Assembly (NCBI GenBank): GCA_027486345.1
Contig: JAIXPH010000045.1
Location: 1-64,000 of the forward strand
Source: Paracoccaceae bacterium
GTDB lineage: Bacteria; Pseudomonadota; Alphaproteobacteria; Rhodobacterales; Rhodobacteraceae
Direction: 5' to 3'
DNA length: 64,000 nt
Below are positions 51,445-59,083 of this stretch, in pieces. The notes beneath the pieces are model-generated. The model was not told the DNA's origin, ran no database searches, and was given only the letters and a program-made list of their open reading frames with translations. The position numbers were made by a program, and so were the translations under genes. Each line of letters begins with the position of its first letter. The stretch's first letter is position 1.

Positions 51445-51798
51445 CTACTTCAGCTTGATGCAGAAGTGCTTCCGGACCGGGGCCTCGATCTTCCACGTCC
51501 CCGAGAACCCCGCATCCACCACAAAGCCATCGCCGGGGCGCAGGGTAACGGGGGTGCCGCCGTCCGGTGTGATGGTGATCTGGCCGTCGATCAGGTGGAC
51601 GAATTCGTAGAACTTGTAGGTCGCGTGCCAGGTGCCCACCGTCGCCTCCCACGTGCCGCTGATCACCGACCCGTCGAGGGAGGTGTGCTGCACCCATGTT
51701 TTCATCGTCGGATGGCCATCAACCTTGGTCCAGCCGTCCAGATCGGTGGTCAAGGGTTCAGGTCCGGGCGCGGGAAAGCGGAACACCGTGTCGGTCAT
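51445..51798 (-). CDS. Cupin domain protein (Cupin_3/EutQ-like)
   Basis: 117 residues, single cupin. VISGTWEATVGTWHATYKFY, EFVHLIDGQITITPDGG, VTLRPGDGFVVDAGFSGTWK and the ending IEAPVRKHFCIKLK match the Cupin_3 group (related to ureidoglycine aminohydrolase cupins). The usual metal His/Glu set is incomplete, so catalysis is uncertain. It ends in a GGGGGGCTATCCCCCC-type hairpin at about 51430-51445 that may serve as transcript end. Function unknown. Confidence 0.85.
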   Translation of the reverse strand: MTDTVFRFPAPGPEPLTTDLDGWTKVDGHPTMKTWVQHTSLDGSVISGTWEATVGTWHATYKFYEFVHLIDGQITITPDGGTPVTLRPGDGFVVDAGFSGTWKIEAPVRKHFCIKLK

Positions 51799-51928
51799 GT
51801 CAAAGCCCCTCTGTGCGGTTTGCCTTGGTGGTAAGGGGCGCTTGGCGCTGTGGCAAGGGTGTCGCCGTGGAATTGAACGAGGCCGCGTTGTCGCCTATGC
51901 ATCGGCGGACAGAACAGGGGGCAGGGCG

Positions 51929-52543
51929 ATGATCCGGCAGGCAATAGCGGCGGATGCCGCGCATCTGGTGCGCTTCATCAACATGGCGGCGGATGACCTG
52001 CCGCTGCATTTCTGGCGCAAATCGGTGGGGCCAGACGGTGACGCGCTGGCCTATGGCCATGAGCGGGCGGCACGTGAGACAGGCAGTTTCTCCTATCGCA
52101 ACGCCTGGCTCTATGAGGTGGATGGCGCGGTCGCCGCCTGCCTGCTGGGCTATCCCGCCGAGGCGGACCCCGCCCCCATCGCCCCCGACACCCCCGCCAT
52201 CTTTGTCCCCCTGCTGGAGCTAGAGGCGCTGGCACCGGGATCATGGTATCTGAACGTCCTTGCCACCTATGACAGCTTTCGGGGCCGTGGGATCGGCTCG
52301 GCGCTGCTGGCTGAGGCGGAACGGATCGCCCGCGCCGCAGGGCACACCAGCATCAGCCTGATCGCCGAGGATACACACCTAGACGCCCTGCGCCTGTATC
52401 GCGCGAAGGGGTATCAAGAAATCGCCCGCCGTGCGGTGGTGAAGGGCGATTGGGCGGTAGAGGCGGTGGAGTGGATTTTGTTTGTGAAGGAGGTGTGGGG
52501 AAGGTCTCGCACTCCCCAACTCAAACAACGCCAGAAATCTTAG
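51929..52543 (+). CDS. GNAT-family N-acetyltransferase
   Basis: 204 residues. Motif A for acetyl-CoA binding is YLNVLATYDSFRGRGIGSALLAEAERIA (R-G-R-G-I-G), with the C-terminal beta strand SISLIAEDTHLDALRLYRAKGYQEIARRAV. An N-terminal IRQAIAADAAHLVRFINMAA begins the fold. Transfers an acetyl group to an amine of unknown identity. ATG at 51929 follows an AGGGGGCAGGG stretch; the open frame further upstream overlaps the cupin gene's promoter side and is non-coding. Divergent from the cupin gene. Confidence 0.87.
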   Translation: MIRQAIAADAAHLVRFINMAADDLPLHFWRKSVGPDGDALAYGHERAARETGSFSYRNAWLYEVDGAVAACLLGYPAEADPAPIAPDTPAIFVPLLELEALAPGSWYLNVLATYDSFRGRGIGSALLAEAERIARAAGHTSISLIAEDTHLDALRLYRAKGYQEIARRAVVKGDWAVEAVEWILFVKEVWGRSRTPQLKQRQKS

Positions 52544-52552
52544 TCGATGAGA

Positions 52553-52693
52553 CGTTGTCGGCAAATGTCTTGACCCTGGCAATCCTAGGCCTTATCTTCT
52601 GTCCATCGTGATCCCTCGCGGATTGAGCCGACAACGGTGACCATGAAGCGAGTATTGAGACCCCGGGGCGCTTCGTGCGCCCCGTATTTTTTG
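52553..52693 (+). ncRNA. Structured leader or candidate small RNA ahead of the NYN gene
   Basis: CGTTGTCGGC (52553-52562) and GCCGACAACG (52627-52636) are perfect 10-bp inverted arms enclosing 64 bases. An intrinsic terminator follows: GGGGCGC (52665-52671), loop TTCGT, GCGCCCC (52677-52683), then GTATTTTTT. The terminator ends only 15 bases before the GTG of the NYN gene. This can be either an independent RNA of about 140 bases or an attenuator that stops transcription before the gene. No tRNA, SRP RNA, tmRNA or known riboswitch pattern was recognised. Lower GC than its surroundings. Confidence 0.45.
52665..52693 (+). terminator. Intrinsic terminator just before the NYN gene
   Basis: Seven-base-pair perfect stem GGGGCGC/GCGCCCC with loop TTCGT, followed by GTA and TTTTTT. 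It cannot serve the GNAT gene closely, since that ends 120 bases earlier, and lies immediately before the next start codon. It is the 3' end of the structured leader described above. Confidence 0.85.
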
Positions 52694-52707
52694 AGTGAAA
52701 TGGTATC

Positions 52708-53346
52708 GTGTACACACAAGTCGCAATCCCTGCTAACCTTTTGCGTGTTCGCGTCTTTGTGGATTTCTGGAATTTTACGCTGTCGCTAAATGCGGTTCAG
52801 GCAAAGTTCCACCCCGACTGGAGCAGGTTGGGCCGTCTGTTTGCGGAGCATGCGGCGACTCAAGTCAATCCTGCGGCATCGCATGCTTTTGAAGCCATGC
52901 ACGTTTATGGCTCGTTTGATCCGGCCTCTACCGGCGATGTGAAACTGCGCGCTTGGCTGGAAGGGTGGTTGGACAAGCAGCCGGGTGTTCATGTCTCTTC
53001 CGTTCCCCGGCAGAAAAAGAAATCTGCGCCGAAATGCCCAACTTGCCATCATGAAGTGTCAGTCTGCCCGTCGTGCGCCGCGGACATGCGCGGCACGGAA
53101 GAGAAGGGCGTAGATACCCGCATTGTCACCGATATGATGAGTCTTGCTTGGGCCGATGGCTATAACGTCGCTCTGCTCATCTCGGCAGACCGTGATTTTG
53201 TGCCGGTTGCCGAGGAACTGCAGAAACGTGGGATCAAGGTGATCCATGGCCGGTTTGGTGTGAAGGGAATGGAGTTGTCGAAGAAGTGCTGGGCAAGTAT
53301 CGATATCGCTTCGCTCATGCCAAAGTTTGAACGGCAGACGACCTGA
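52708..53346 (+). CDS. NYN-domain (PIN-like ribonuclease) protein with zinc ribbon
   Basis: 212 residues. NYN/LabA-type nuclease fold: RVFVDFWNFTLSLNAVQ (first Asp and Asn), GVDTRIVTDMMSLAWADGYN (second Asp), and ALLISADRDFVPVAEELQKR (third and fourth Asp), giving a complete acidic metal site. A zinc ribbon CPTCHHEVSVCPSCAAD is inserted in the middle, before the second acidic motif. Predicted metal-dependent RNase. Codon use is clearly more A/T-rich than neighbours (for example tttg, aaa and caa codons in quantity), suggesting acquisition. GTG start at 52708 has no good Shine-Dalgarno and lies 15 bases after a terminator hairpin. Biological role unknown; defence or toxin-like RNA cleavage is possible. 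Confidence 0.85.
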   Translation: MYTQVAIPANLLRVRVFVDFWNFTLSLNAVQAKFHPDWSRLGRLFAEHAATQVNPAASHAFEAMHVYGSFDPASTGDVKLRAWLEGWLDKQPGVHVSSVPRQKKKSAPKCPTCHHEVSVCPSCAADMRGTEEKGVDTRIVTDMMSLAWADGYNVALLISADRDFVPVAEELQKRGIKVIHGRFGVKGMELSKKCWASIDIASLMPKFERQTT

Positions 53347-53354
53347 CCCACCCC

Positions 53355-54344
53355 TCACTCCACCTTCAGCACGATCTTCCCCACATGCCCGCTGCTCTCC
53401 ATCCGGGCATGGGCCTTTGCGGCATCCTCCAGCGCGAATTCGCTGTCCATCACGGGGCGCAGCTTGCCTGCCGCGATCATCGGCCAGACATTCGCCTCGA
53501 CCTCTGCCGCGATGCGGGCCTTTGACAGGTCGCTTTGCGGGCGCAGGGTGGAGCCTGTGATCGTCAACCGCCGCATCATGACCTCTGAAAAGTTCAACTC
53601 CACCTTCGCGCCTTGCAGGAAGGCGATCTGGACCAACCGCCCTTCGGTCGCCAAAGCCTTGATGTTGCGCGGCAGGTAGGGGCCGCCGACCATGTCGAGG
53701 ATCAGTTGCGCGCCGCCTTCGTCCAGCATCATCGCCACGTAATCGCCGGTGCGGTAGTTCAGCGCCTTGTCCGCGCCGAGTTCCTCACAGGCGCGGCATT
53801 TGTCGTCGGACCCGGCGGTGGTGAACACTCGCGCCCCAAGCGCCTTGGCAATCTGGATGGCCGTGGTGCCGATGCCGGATGATCCGCCGTGGACCAAGAA
53901 GCGTTCCCCGGCTTTCAACCCGCCACGCATCACCACATTGGACCAGACGGTGAAGCAGGTTTCGGGCAGGCAGGCAGCCTCGCGCAGGCTCATGCCTTCG
54001 GGCACCGGCAGGGCGTGGTGTTCTTGCGTGGCCACATATTCGGCATAGCCCCCACCGGGCAACAGGGCGGTCACGCGGTCCCCGATGGACCAGCGCGTGA
54101 CGCCGGGACCGATTTCCACAATGGTTCCCGAAGCCTCCAGCCCCGGCAAGGGCGAGGCGCTGGCGGGGGGCGCATAGAGACCCGCGCGTTGCAGGGCGTC
54201 TGGGCGGTTCACCCCGGCATAGGCGACGCGGATAATGATCTGGCCATGTCCCGGCACCGGCACAGGTTTGGTCACCGGGCGCAACACCTCCGGTCCGCCG
54301 GGTTCCGAGATTTCGACGGCGCGCATGGTGTGGGACAGGGTCAT
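53355..54344 (-). CDS. NAD(P)H:quinone oxidoreductase (zinc-independent MDR family)
   Basis: 329 residues. Quinone oxidoreductase branch of the medium-chain dehydrogenases: MRAVEISEPGGPEVLRPVTK, ILRVAYAGVNRPDAL-type (IIIRVAYAGVNRPDALQRAG), GLEASGTIVEIGPGVTRW, and the AxxGxxG-like nucleotide site FLVHGGSSGIGTTAIQIAKA. No catalytic zinc Cys set is seen. Reduces quinones by NADPH or acts on other enones. ATG at 54344 has GAAGGAC; MRAVEI at 54326 is an alternative. Lies 10 bases after the COQ9 gene, so likely co-transcribed. Confidence 0.92.
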   Translation of the reverse strand: MTLSHTMRAVEISEPGGPEVLRPVTKPVPVPGHGQIIIRVAYAGVNRPDALQRAGLYAPPASASPLPGLEASGTIVEIGPGVTRWSIGDRVTALLPGGGYAEYVATQEHHALPVPEGMSLREAACLPETCFTVWSNVVMRGGLKAGERFLVHGGSSGIGTTAIQIAKALGARVFTTAGSDDKCRACEELGADKALNYRTGDYVAMMLDEGGAQLILDMVGGPYLPRNIKALATEGRLVQIAFLQGAKVELNFSEVMMRRLTITGSTLRPQSDLSKARIAAEVEANVWPMIAAGKLRPVMDSEFALEDAAKAHARMESSGHVGKIVLKVE

Positions 54345-54354
54345 CTTGGGTCCT

Positions 54355-55056
54355 TCAGAAACGGGTGTTGCCCGGCAGGTCATCCGGCGCGGTCGGTGCG
54401 CGCCATTTGTCCATCAGCTTTCCCGGACCTGCAAGCAGCGCCTTGCCCAGCGGGTTGTCGCGGAACGAGGCTTTCAGCTTTTCGATCTGCATGACATCGC
54501 CGATGCGGCGGTCCAGAAAATCCCACGCGTCCTGATGGTCCAGACTGTCATCGCCGAGCCAATAGAGCACCACCGACCCATAGACCGCCGACAGGGTGGC
54601 GCGTTTGGAATACCAGCTGAAATCGCGCGAGGTATCGCCCAGCGCGGTCCAGATCGCATCCGCCGTGCCCCAGATCAGCTTGGCCCCTTCGCCCGCATGT
54701 TGCGGCAGGGCAAAGAGCGTGGTTCCCCGCCGCACCAGCTCCCGGTCTTCGACCAGTTCCAGCCGCGTGCGGATCGCCGTCGCCACCCGGTCGCGGTAAC
54801 GCAGCGCGGTCAGGTCCATCGCGGCCAGACGGTCCAGCATCAATGCATCGCCCGCCTTGTGATAGGCCACGGCCAGATCAATCCCCCCGCGCGGGAACAG
54901 CGCATGGCCCAGACCGGGGGCCACACCCGAATCGGCAATCGCCGCGCGCAGGGTGGTCTGGGACCAGCCATCAAAGGGCACATGCATCAGCGCAGCCTCA
55001 AGAACCCGCGCTTTCGCGGCATCTGGCGTGGTTTCGGGGTCCATGGTGGCCTCCAT
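54355..55056 (-). CDS. COQ9 family protein (ubiquinone biosynthesis)
   Basis: 233 residues, TetR-like fold helical protein. AALMHVPFDGWSQTTLRAAI, then DSGVAPGLGHALFPRGGIDL, and DFSWYSKRATLSAVYGSVVL and DHQDAWDFLDRRIGDVMQIE are typical COQ9 blocks; the last part forms the lipid-binding amphipathic helix. COQ9 presents ubiquinone intermediates to the COQ7 hydroxylase in mitochondria. The alphaproteobacterial homologues are presumed to do the same at the inner membrane. Upstream of the quinone oxidoreductase gene in the same direction, divergent from rpsU. Confidence 0.93.
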   Translation of the reverse strand: MEATMDPETTPDAAKARVLEAALMHVPFDGWSQTTLRAAIADSGVAPGLGHALFPRGGIDLAVAYHKAGDALMLDRLAAMDLTALRYRDRVATAIRTRLELVEDRELVRRGTTLFALPQHAGEGAKLIWGTADAIWTALGDTSRDFSWYSKRATLSAVYGSVVLYWLGDDSLDHQDAWDFLDRRIGDVMQIEKLKASFRDNPLGKALLAGPGKLMDKWRAPTAPDDLPGNTRF

Positions 55057-55139
55057 CTGTGACTGTCGGTGGACAGGGCGTGTTTCCCTTGTTATAGGGC
55101 GCGCGCCTGCACACTGTAGTGCAACTCTAACTTAGGAAG

Positions 55140-55153
55140 GTGGTGACAACCAC
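55140..55153 (+). promoter_or_regulatory. Hairpin abutting the rpsU start codon
   Basis: GTGGT-GACA-ACCAC ends directly at the base before the rpsU ATG. The Shine-Dalgarno AGGAAGG (55134-55140) is about 13 bases from the ATG, which is too far unless the hairpin forms and shortens the distance. It may control rpsU translation. A second stem TGCAC-ACTGTA-GTGCA is at 55108-55123. Confidence 0.5.
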
Positions 55154-55360
55154 ATGCAGGTCAGCGTCCGCGACAATAACGTCGAACAGGCACTCCGTGC
55201 CCTGAAGAAAAAGCTCCAGCGCGAAGGCGTTTTCCGTGAAATGAAGCTCAAGCAACATTTCGAGAAACCGTCCGTCAAGAAAGCGCGAGAGCAAGCCGAA
55301 GCGGTCCGCCGTGCGCGCAAACTCGCGCGCAAAAAGGCGCAGCGTGAAGGCGCTATCTAA
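55154..55360 (+). CDS. rpsU: 30S ribosomal protein S21
   Basis: 68 residues. Reads [20 protein letters not shown], then [20 protein letters not shown] and a basic [14 protein letters not shown] tail, typical of S21. Located on the platform of the 30S subunit and involved in mRNA start recognition. Monocistronic and divergent from the COQ9 gene; followed by an intrinsic terminator. Confidence 0.97.
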   Translation: MQVSVRDNNVEQALRALKKKLQREGVFREMKLKQHFEKPSVKKAREQAEAVRRARKLARKKAQREGAI

Positions 55361-55411
55361 GGCGTTTTGCGACACTGGGGCACGGTTCGTAAGAATTGGG
55401 CCCACCCGATC

Positions 55412-55439
55412 AACCCCCGTCCGCAAGGCCGGGGGTTTT
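55412..55439 (+). terminator. Intrinsic terminator after rpsU
   Basis: AACCCCCG-TCC-GCAA-GGC-CGGGGGTT followed by TTTC forms an eight- to nine-pair stem with one mismatch and a GCAA loop, about 50 bases after the rpsU stop. Confidence 0.85.
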
Positions 55440-55567
55440 TCTTTGTGCGCAGGGTGTATTCACTTCGCCGCAACCTCAGCCAAGGGGCGCGCACGCACCG
55501 CGGGGTGAGGGGCGCAAAAGCGTCATGCGGCCTCAGGGATTTGCCAAAAGTGCAACGACAGGGTTTG

Positions 55568-55627
55568 CCCCGATGCCCAAAGCATCGGGGCGCGCCCGCA
55601 CCGCCCCCACGGGGCGGGCGCGCCCCG
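55568..55627. repeat. Compound GC-rich inverted repeat
   Basis: CCCCGATGC (55568-55576) pairs with GCATCGGGG (55582-55590) around CCAAA. Alternatively CGGGGCGCGCCCGC (55586-55599) pairs with GCGGGCGCGCCCCG (55614-55627) over 14 perfect base pairs. The two folds share CGGGG, so they are mutually exclusive. Located between rpsU and the end of the ubiH-type gene in a 282-bp gap that has no supported gene. It may end the ubiH transcript on the minus strand or be a REP-type repeat. Confidence 0.6.
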
Positions 55628-55642
55628 ACTGATACGGTGGGA

Positions 55643-56872
55643 TTAAATCGCCTGCCCGGCCAGCAGCCTCGGCATCTCGCCCGTCAGACCCGCCGCCTGC
55701 CGGATGAACCCGCGCCGCAGGCCCGGCAAGCGGTTGACCAGCCCCAGCCCAAGGTCACGCCCCAGCCGCAGCACAGGGTTGTCGTTTGAGAACAACCGGT
55801 TCACCGCATCCATCCCCAAGGCCAGTAGCGTGGAGTCAAATCGCCGCCAGACCTGATAGCGCTCCAGCACATCAATCGCGCCGATATCCTCGCCGCGCCG
55901 CGTCGCCTCGACCAGAACCTGCGCCAAGGCCCCGACATCGCGCAGCCCAAGGTTCAGCCCCTGACCCGCAATCGGATGCACCCCATGCGCGGCATCGCCC
56001 ACCAGCGCCAGACGCGGCGCAACGAACCGCTCGGCCAAGGACAGCGACAGCGGATAGGTGAAGCGCGTCCCCGCCAACCCGATCTCACCCAGAAAATCCC
56101 CAAACCGGGGGCGCAGTGCCGCCAGATAGGCGGCATCGTCCAAGCCTTGGATCGCCGCGGCATGGGCCTCGGTTTCCGACCAGACGATCTGGGAATGATA
56201 CCCCCCCGCCAGCGGCAGGATGGCCAAGGGGCCTTCGGGCATGAAGAACTGATGCGCGATGCCGTGATGGTCGCGTTCATGCCGGATCGCGGTCACCAGC
56301 GCGGTCTGGCCATAGCCCCAACCCTGCCGCCGGATACCCGCCCGCGTGGCCGTGCCCGATCCGCGCCCATCGCACCCCGCCAAGACTTTGCCCGTCAGCA
56401 CCCGGCCAGAGGCCAGCGTGACCGACACCCCGGTGGCCGTCACCTCTTGCGCCACGACCGTCTCACCCGACAACAGGGTGATCCCCGGCGTGGTGGCCAT
56501 CGCTTCCAGAAAGGCGCGATAAAGGTGCCGGTCTTCCAGCATGAAGCCCATCGGGCCTTCTTCGATCTCGGCCGAGTCAAAGGTCAGGAACAGCGGCGAT
56601 GGTCCTTGGCCCACACGCCCATCCGTGGTCTTGATCTGCACCATCGGCTGGACCTTATCGGCGACCAAGGGCCAGACCCCGATCCCTTCCAGCAGGCGCT
56701 TTGACGCGATGGCCAGCGCATAGGCCCGCCCGTCAAAGCCCACCTCACCGCGCGCGGGCGCGGGGCGGGCGTCGATGACGGTGACGCTGAGGCCGTTTCG
56801 CGCCAAAGCCAAAGCCAAGGCGGGGCCGTTCAGCCCGCCGCCCGCAATCAGAATGTCGCTGTCGTATGTCAT
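55643..56872 (-). CDS. UbiH/UbiF/COQ6-type FAD monooxygenase
   Basis: 409 residues. Class A flavoprotein hydroxylase of ubiquinone synthesis. FAD-binding start DILIAGGGLNGPALALALAR, then GRAYALAIASKRLLEGIG, the DG motif VLAGCDGRGSGTATRAGIRR, and GD motif RLALVGDAAHGVHPIAGQGL followed by NLGLRDVGALAQVL, which is the UbiH-family ubiH/COQ6 signature. ATG at 56872 (MTYDSD) gives the standard start; the frame continues upstream in the antisense of the amidase gene. Which ring position it hydroxylates cannot be decided from sequence. Divergent from the amidase gene. Confidence 0.92.
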   Translation of the reverse strand: MTYDSDILIAGGGLNGPALALALARNGLSVTVIDARPAPARGEVGFDGRAYALAIASKRLLEGIGVWPLVADKVQPMVQIKTTDGRVGQGPSPLFLTFDSAEIEEGPMGFMLEDRHLYRAFLEAMATTPGITLLSGETVVAQEVTATGVSVTLASGRVLTGKVLAGCDGRGSGTATRAGIRRQGWGYGQTALVTAIRHERDHHGIAHQFFMPEGPLAILPLAGGYHSQIVWSETEAHAAAIQGLDDAAYLAALRPRFGDFLGEIGLAGTRFTYPLSLSLAERFVAPRLALVGDAAHGVHPIAGQGLNLGLRDVGALAQVLVEATRRGEDIGAIDVLERYQVWRRFDSTLLALGMDAVNRLFSNDNPVLRLGRDLGLGLVNRLPGLRRGFIRQAAGLTGEMPRLLAGQAI

Positions 56873-56956
56873 GGGCAGGAATATGGACGACCGCGCGGGA
56901 TTGTCCATGCGCCGCTTGGCCGCTACCGTCACCACAACAGACGGAGGCACGGCAGA

Positions 56957-58288
56957 ATGGCAGGCCATTGGGCGCTCAAATCGGCGGCGGAACTGGGGCG
57001 AGAGATCAACGCGGGCCGTATCAGCCCCGTCGATCTGGCCGAGGCGCATTTGGACGCCATCGGCGGTCACCCACAGGCGGATCGCATCTTCGCCCGCACC
57101 ACCCCGGCGCGCGCAAGGGCCGAGGCGATGGCCGCCCATGGCCGCGCCCGCACAGGCCAGCGCCGCAGCCTGATTGATGGGGTGCCGATCAGTTGGAAAG
57201 ACAATTTCGACACGGCGGGTGTGGCGACAGAGGCGGGGTCGGCCCTGCTGAAAAACCGGGTGCCGGGGAAGGATGCCGAGGTGCTGACGACCGCCACGCT
57301 GATGGGTCTGGTCTGTCTGGGCAAGACGCATATGAGCGAGTTGGCCTTTTCCGGCCTTGGCCTGAACCCCATCACCGCCACGCCCCCCTGCATCAATGAC
57401 GAACGCGCGGTTCCGGGGGGGTCCTCTTCGGGGGCGGCTGCATCCGTGGCCTTCGGTCTGGCCCCGGCGGCGATCGGGTCGGATACCGGCGGGTCGGTGC
57501 GGATACCGGCGGCGTGGAATGATCTTGTGGGGCTGAAAACCACCGCCGGGCGGCTGTCCATCGCTGGCGTGGTGCCGCTGTGCGAGACGCTGGATACCGT
57601 TGGCCCCATCGCGCGGAATGTCGAAGATTGCGCCCATCTCTTCGCCGCATTGGAGGGCGTGCGCCCGATTGACCTGTCCGGTGGCAGTCTGGCGGGGATG
57701 CGGTTCCTCGTGCTGGACACCGTCGCGCTGGATGATCTGCGCGAGGCACCGGGCAAGGGGTTTCAGGACTCGCTGACCCGCCTGTCCTCTGCCGGGGCGC
57801 GGCTGGAGCATGGCGCGGTTCCGGCGGTGGCCGAGGCGATGGGTCTGGCCCCAATCCTGTTCACATCCGAGGCTTATGCCATCTGGCGCGAGGTGATCGA
57901 GGCCGCACCGGGCAAGATGTTCCCCCGTATCCTTGAGCGTTTCCGTGCCGGGGGCAATTTCGCCGCCGCCGATTACGTCGCAGCGCTGCGCCGGTTGCGC
58001 GATCTGCGCGCGGCTTGGGGGGCGGCGGTGGCGGGGTATGATGCCGTGCTGGTGCCCACCGCGCCGATCCTGCCGCCCGATGCGGCGCGGTTGATGACGG
58101 ATGATGGCTATTACGTCACCGAAAACCTGCTCGCGCTGCGCAACACCCGCATCGCCAACCTGATGGGGGGCTGTGCGCTGACGTTGCCGACCTCGCAGCC
58201 ATCTTGCGGGATCAGCTTCATGTGCGCTGCGGGGCGTGAGGAAAAGCTGTTGCGGATCGGGGCAGCGGCGGAGTTGGCGCTGCGCTGA
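56957..58288 (+). CDS. Amidase-signature family protein
   Basis: 443 residues. Ser-cisSer-Lys hydrolase: catalytic Lys in DGVPISWKDNFDTAGVATEA, GKTHMSELAFSGLGLN, the Gly/Ser-rich core VPGGSSSGAAASVAFGLAPA, and the nucleophile region IGSDTGGSVRIPAAWNDLVG, all intact. The length and lack of the GatA C-terminal portion suggest a free amidase rather than the GatCAB subunit, although annotation as a GatA-like amidase is usual. Substrate unknown. The start GTG/ATG region is preceded by GGAGGC; ATG at 56957 is used. Confidence 0.9.
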   Translation: MAGHWALKSAAELGREINAGRISPVDLAEAHLDAIGGHPQADRIFARTTPARARAEAMAAHGRARTGQRRSLIDGVPISWKDNFDTAGVATEAGSALLKNRVPGKDAEVLTTATLMGLVCLGKTHMSELAFSGLGLNPITATPPCINDERAVPGGSSSGAAASVAFGLAPAAIGSDTGGSVRIPAAWNDLVGLKTTAGRLSIAGVVPLCETLDTVGPIARNVEDCAHLFAALEGVRPIDLSGGSLAGMRFLVLDTVALDDLREAPGKGFQDSLTRLSSAGARLEHGAVPAVAEAMGLAPILFTSEAYAIWREVIEAAPGKMFPRILERFRAGGNFAAADYVAALRRLRDLRAAWGAAVAGYDAVLVPTAPILPPDAARLMTDDGYYVTENLLALRNTRIANLMGGCALTLPTSQPSCGISFMCAAGREEKLLRIGAAAELALR

Positions 58289-58291
58289 GGG

Positions 58292-58311
58292 AAGTTGACG
58301 GCTGTCAACTT
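58292..58311. terminator. Short hairpin between convergent amidase and plsC genes
   Basis: AAGTTGAC-GGCT-GTCAACTT is an 8-bp perfect stem three bases past the amidase stop, followed by ACTTAAC. The T-run is poor. It fits a weak bidirectional transcript end. Confidence 0.5.
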
Positions 58312-58351
58312 ACTTAACAAAGGGTTAGCGGCAAATGGACACCGCCCGTGC

Positions 58352-59083
58352 TCACCTCTGCCGCACGAACCCCGCCTCGGCCATCAGCCGATCCGAGTTG
58401 CTTTCGACCACGCGCTCCAGCGTGGCTGTGAATTCGGCCACGCCCAGACCGGGGGCGATCACCGGCAGGAATTCGACCACGGCCAGCCCCGGCTTGCGCA
58501 GGATGCCATGGCGGGGCCAGAAGATGCCCACATTTGTCGCGGCGGGCACGCAGGGCTGACCCAATTGCTGATACAAAAGCCCCGCGCCGACCTTGTAGGG
58601 CATCACCACCTCGGGCGCGACGCGGGTGCCTTGCGGGTAGATGATCAACTGCCCCGGCCCGGCGGGGTTGTTGGCCACCGCCTGTTTCATCTCGACAATG
58701 GCGCGCCCTTTCTTGCCGCGATCCACCGGCACGCAGCCGATCCGCAGCGCATACCATCCCAGCATCGGCGCCCATTTCAGCTCTTTCTTCATGATGAAGC
58801 GCGGGCGCGGGCTGACGGAGCAGATCAGGATGATGTCAAAGAAACTCTGGTGCTTGGCGGCGATCAGCACCTCGCCTTCCGGCAGTTTTCCCCGGATTTC
58901 GGACTTCAGACCACACAGCACGCGGGCCGAAAACCGCACCCAGCGGCAATAGGCGTGGATGCCCGCCAAGGCCCCGTTGCGACTGATCATTGCCGGGATG
59001 ACATAGACCACCGCCAGAACCACCATCATCAGATACATCTGGATGATGAAGATCAGCGACATCAGGTAGCGAAAAAGGATCAT
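58352..59083 (-). CDS. plsC: 1-acyl-sn-glycerol-3-phosphate acyltransferase
   Basis: 243 residues. Makes phosphatidic acid by acylating lysophosphatidate at the inner membrane. N-terminal hydrophobic helix pair (LMSLIFIIQMYLMMVVLAVV), catalytic H-x4-D block LIAAKHQSFFDIIL, and the acyl-phosphate site LIIYPQGTRVAPEV, where the common EGTR appears as QGTR. The third block VPAATNVGIFWPRH follows. Overlaps the ftsX stop by four bases (ATGA), forming an ftsE-ftsX-plsC operon. Confidence 0.92.
   Translation of the reverse strand: MILFRYLMSLIFIIQMYLMMVVLAVVYVIPAMISRNGALAGIHAYCRWVRFSARVLCGLKSEIRGKLPEGEVLIAAKHQSFFDIILICSVSPRPRFIMKKELKWAPMLGWYALRIGCVPVDRGKKGRAIVEMKQAVANNPAGPGQLIIYPQGTRVAPEVVMPYKVGAGLLYQQLGQPCVPAATNVGIFWPRHGILRKPGLAVVEFLPVIAPGLGVAEFTATLERVVESNSDRLMAEAGFVRQR

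Noticed and set aside
52553..52693. Known housekeeping RNA (SRP RNA, 6S RNA or tRNA) before the NYN gene
   Set aside because: No conserved sequence of these RNAs was found; only the generic leader or small RNA interpretation was kept.
58292..58311. TTGAC-N4-GTCAA resembling an FNR/Dnr-type binding site
   Set aside because: It lies between two convergent genes, not in a promoter region, so a transcript-end hairpin is the simpler reading.
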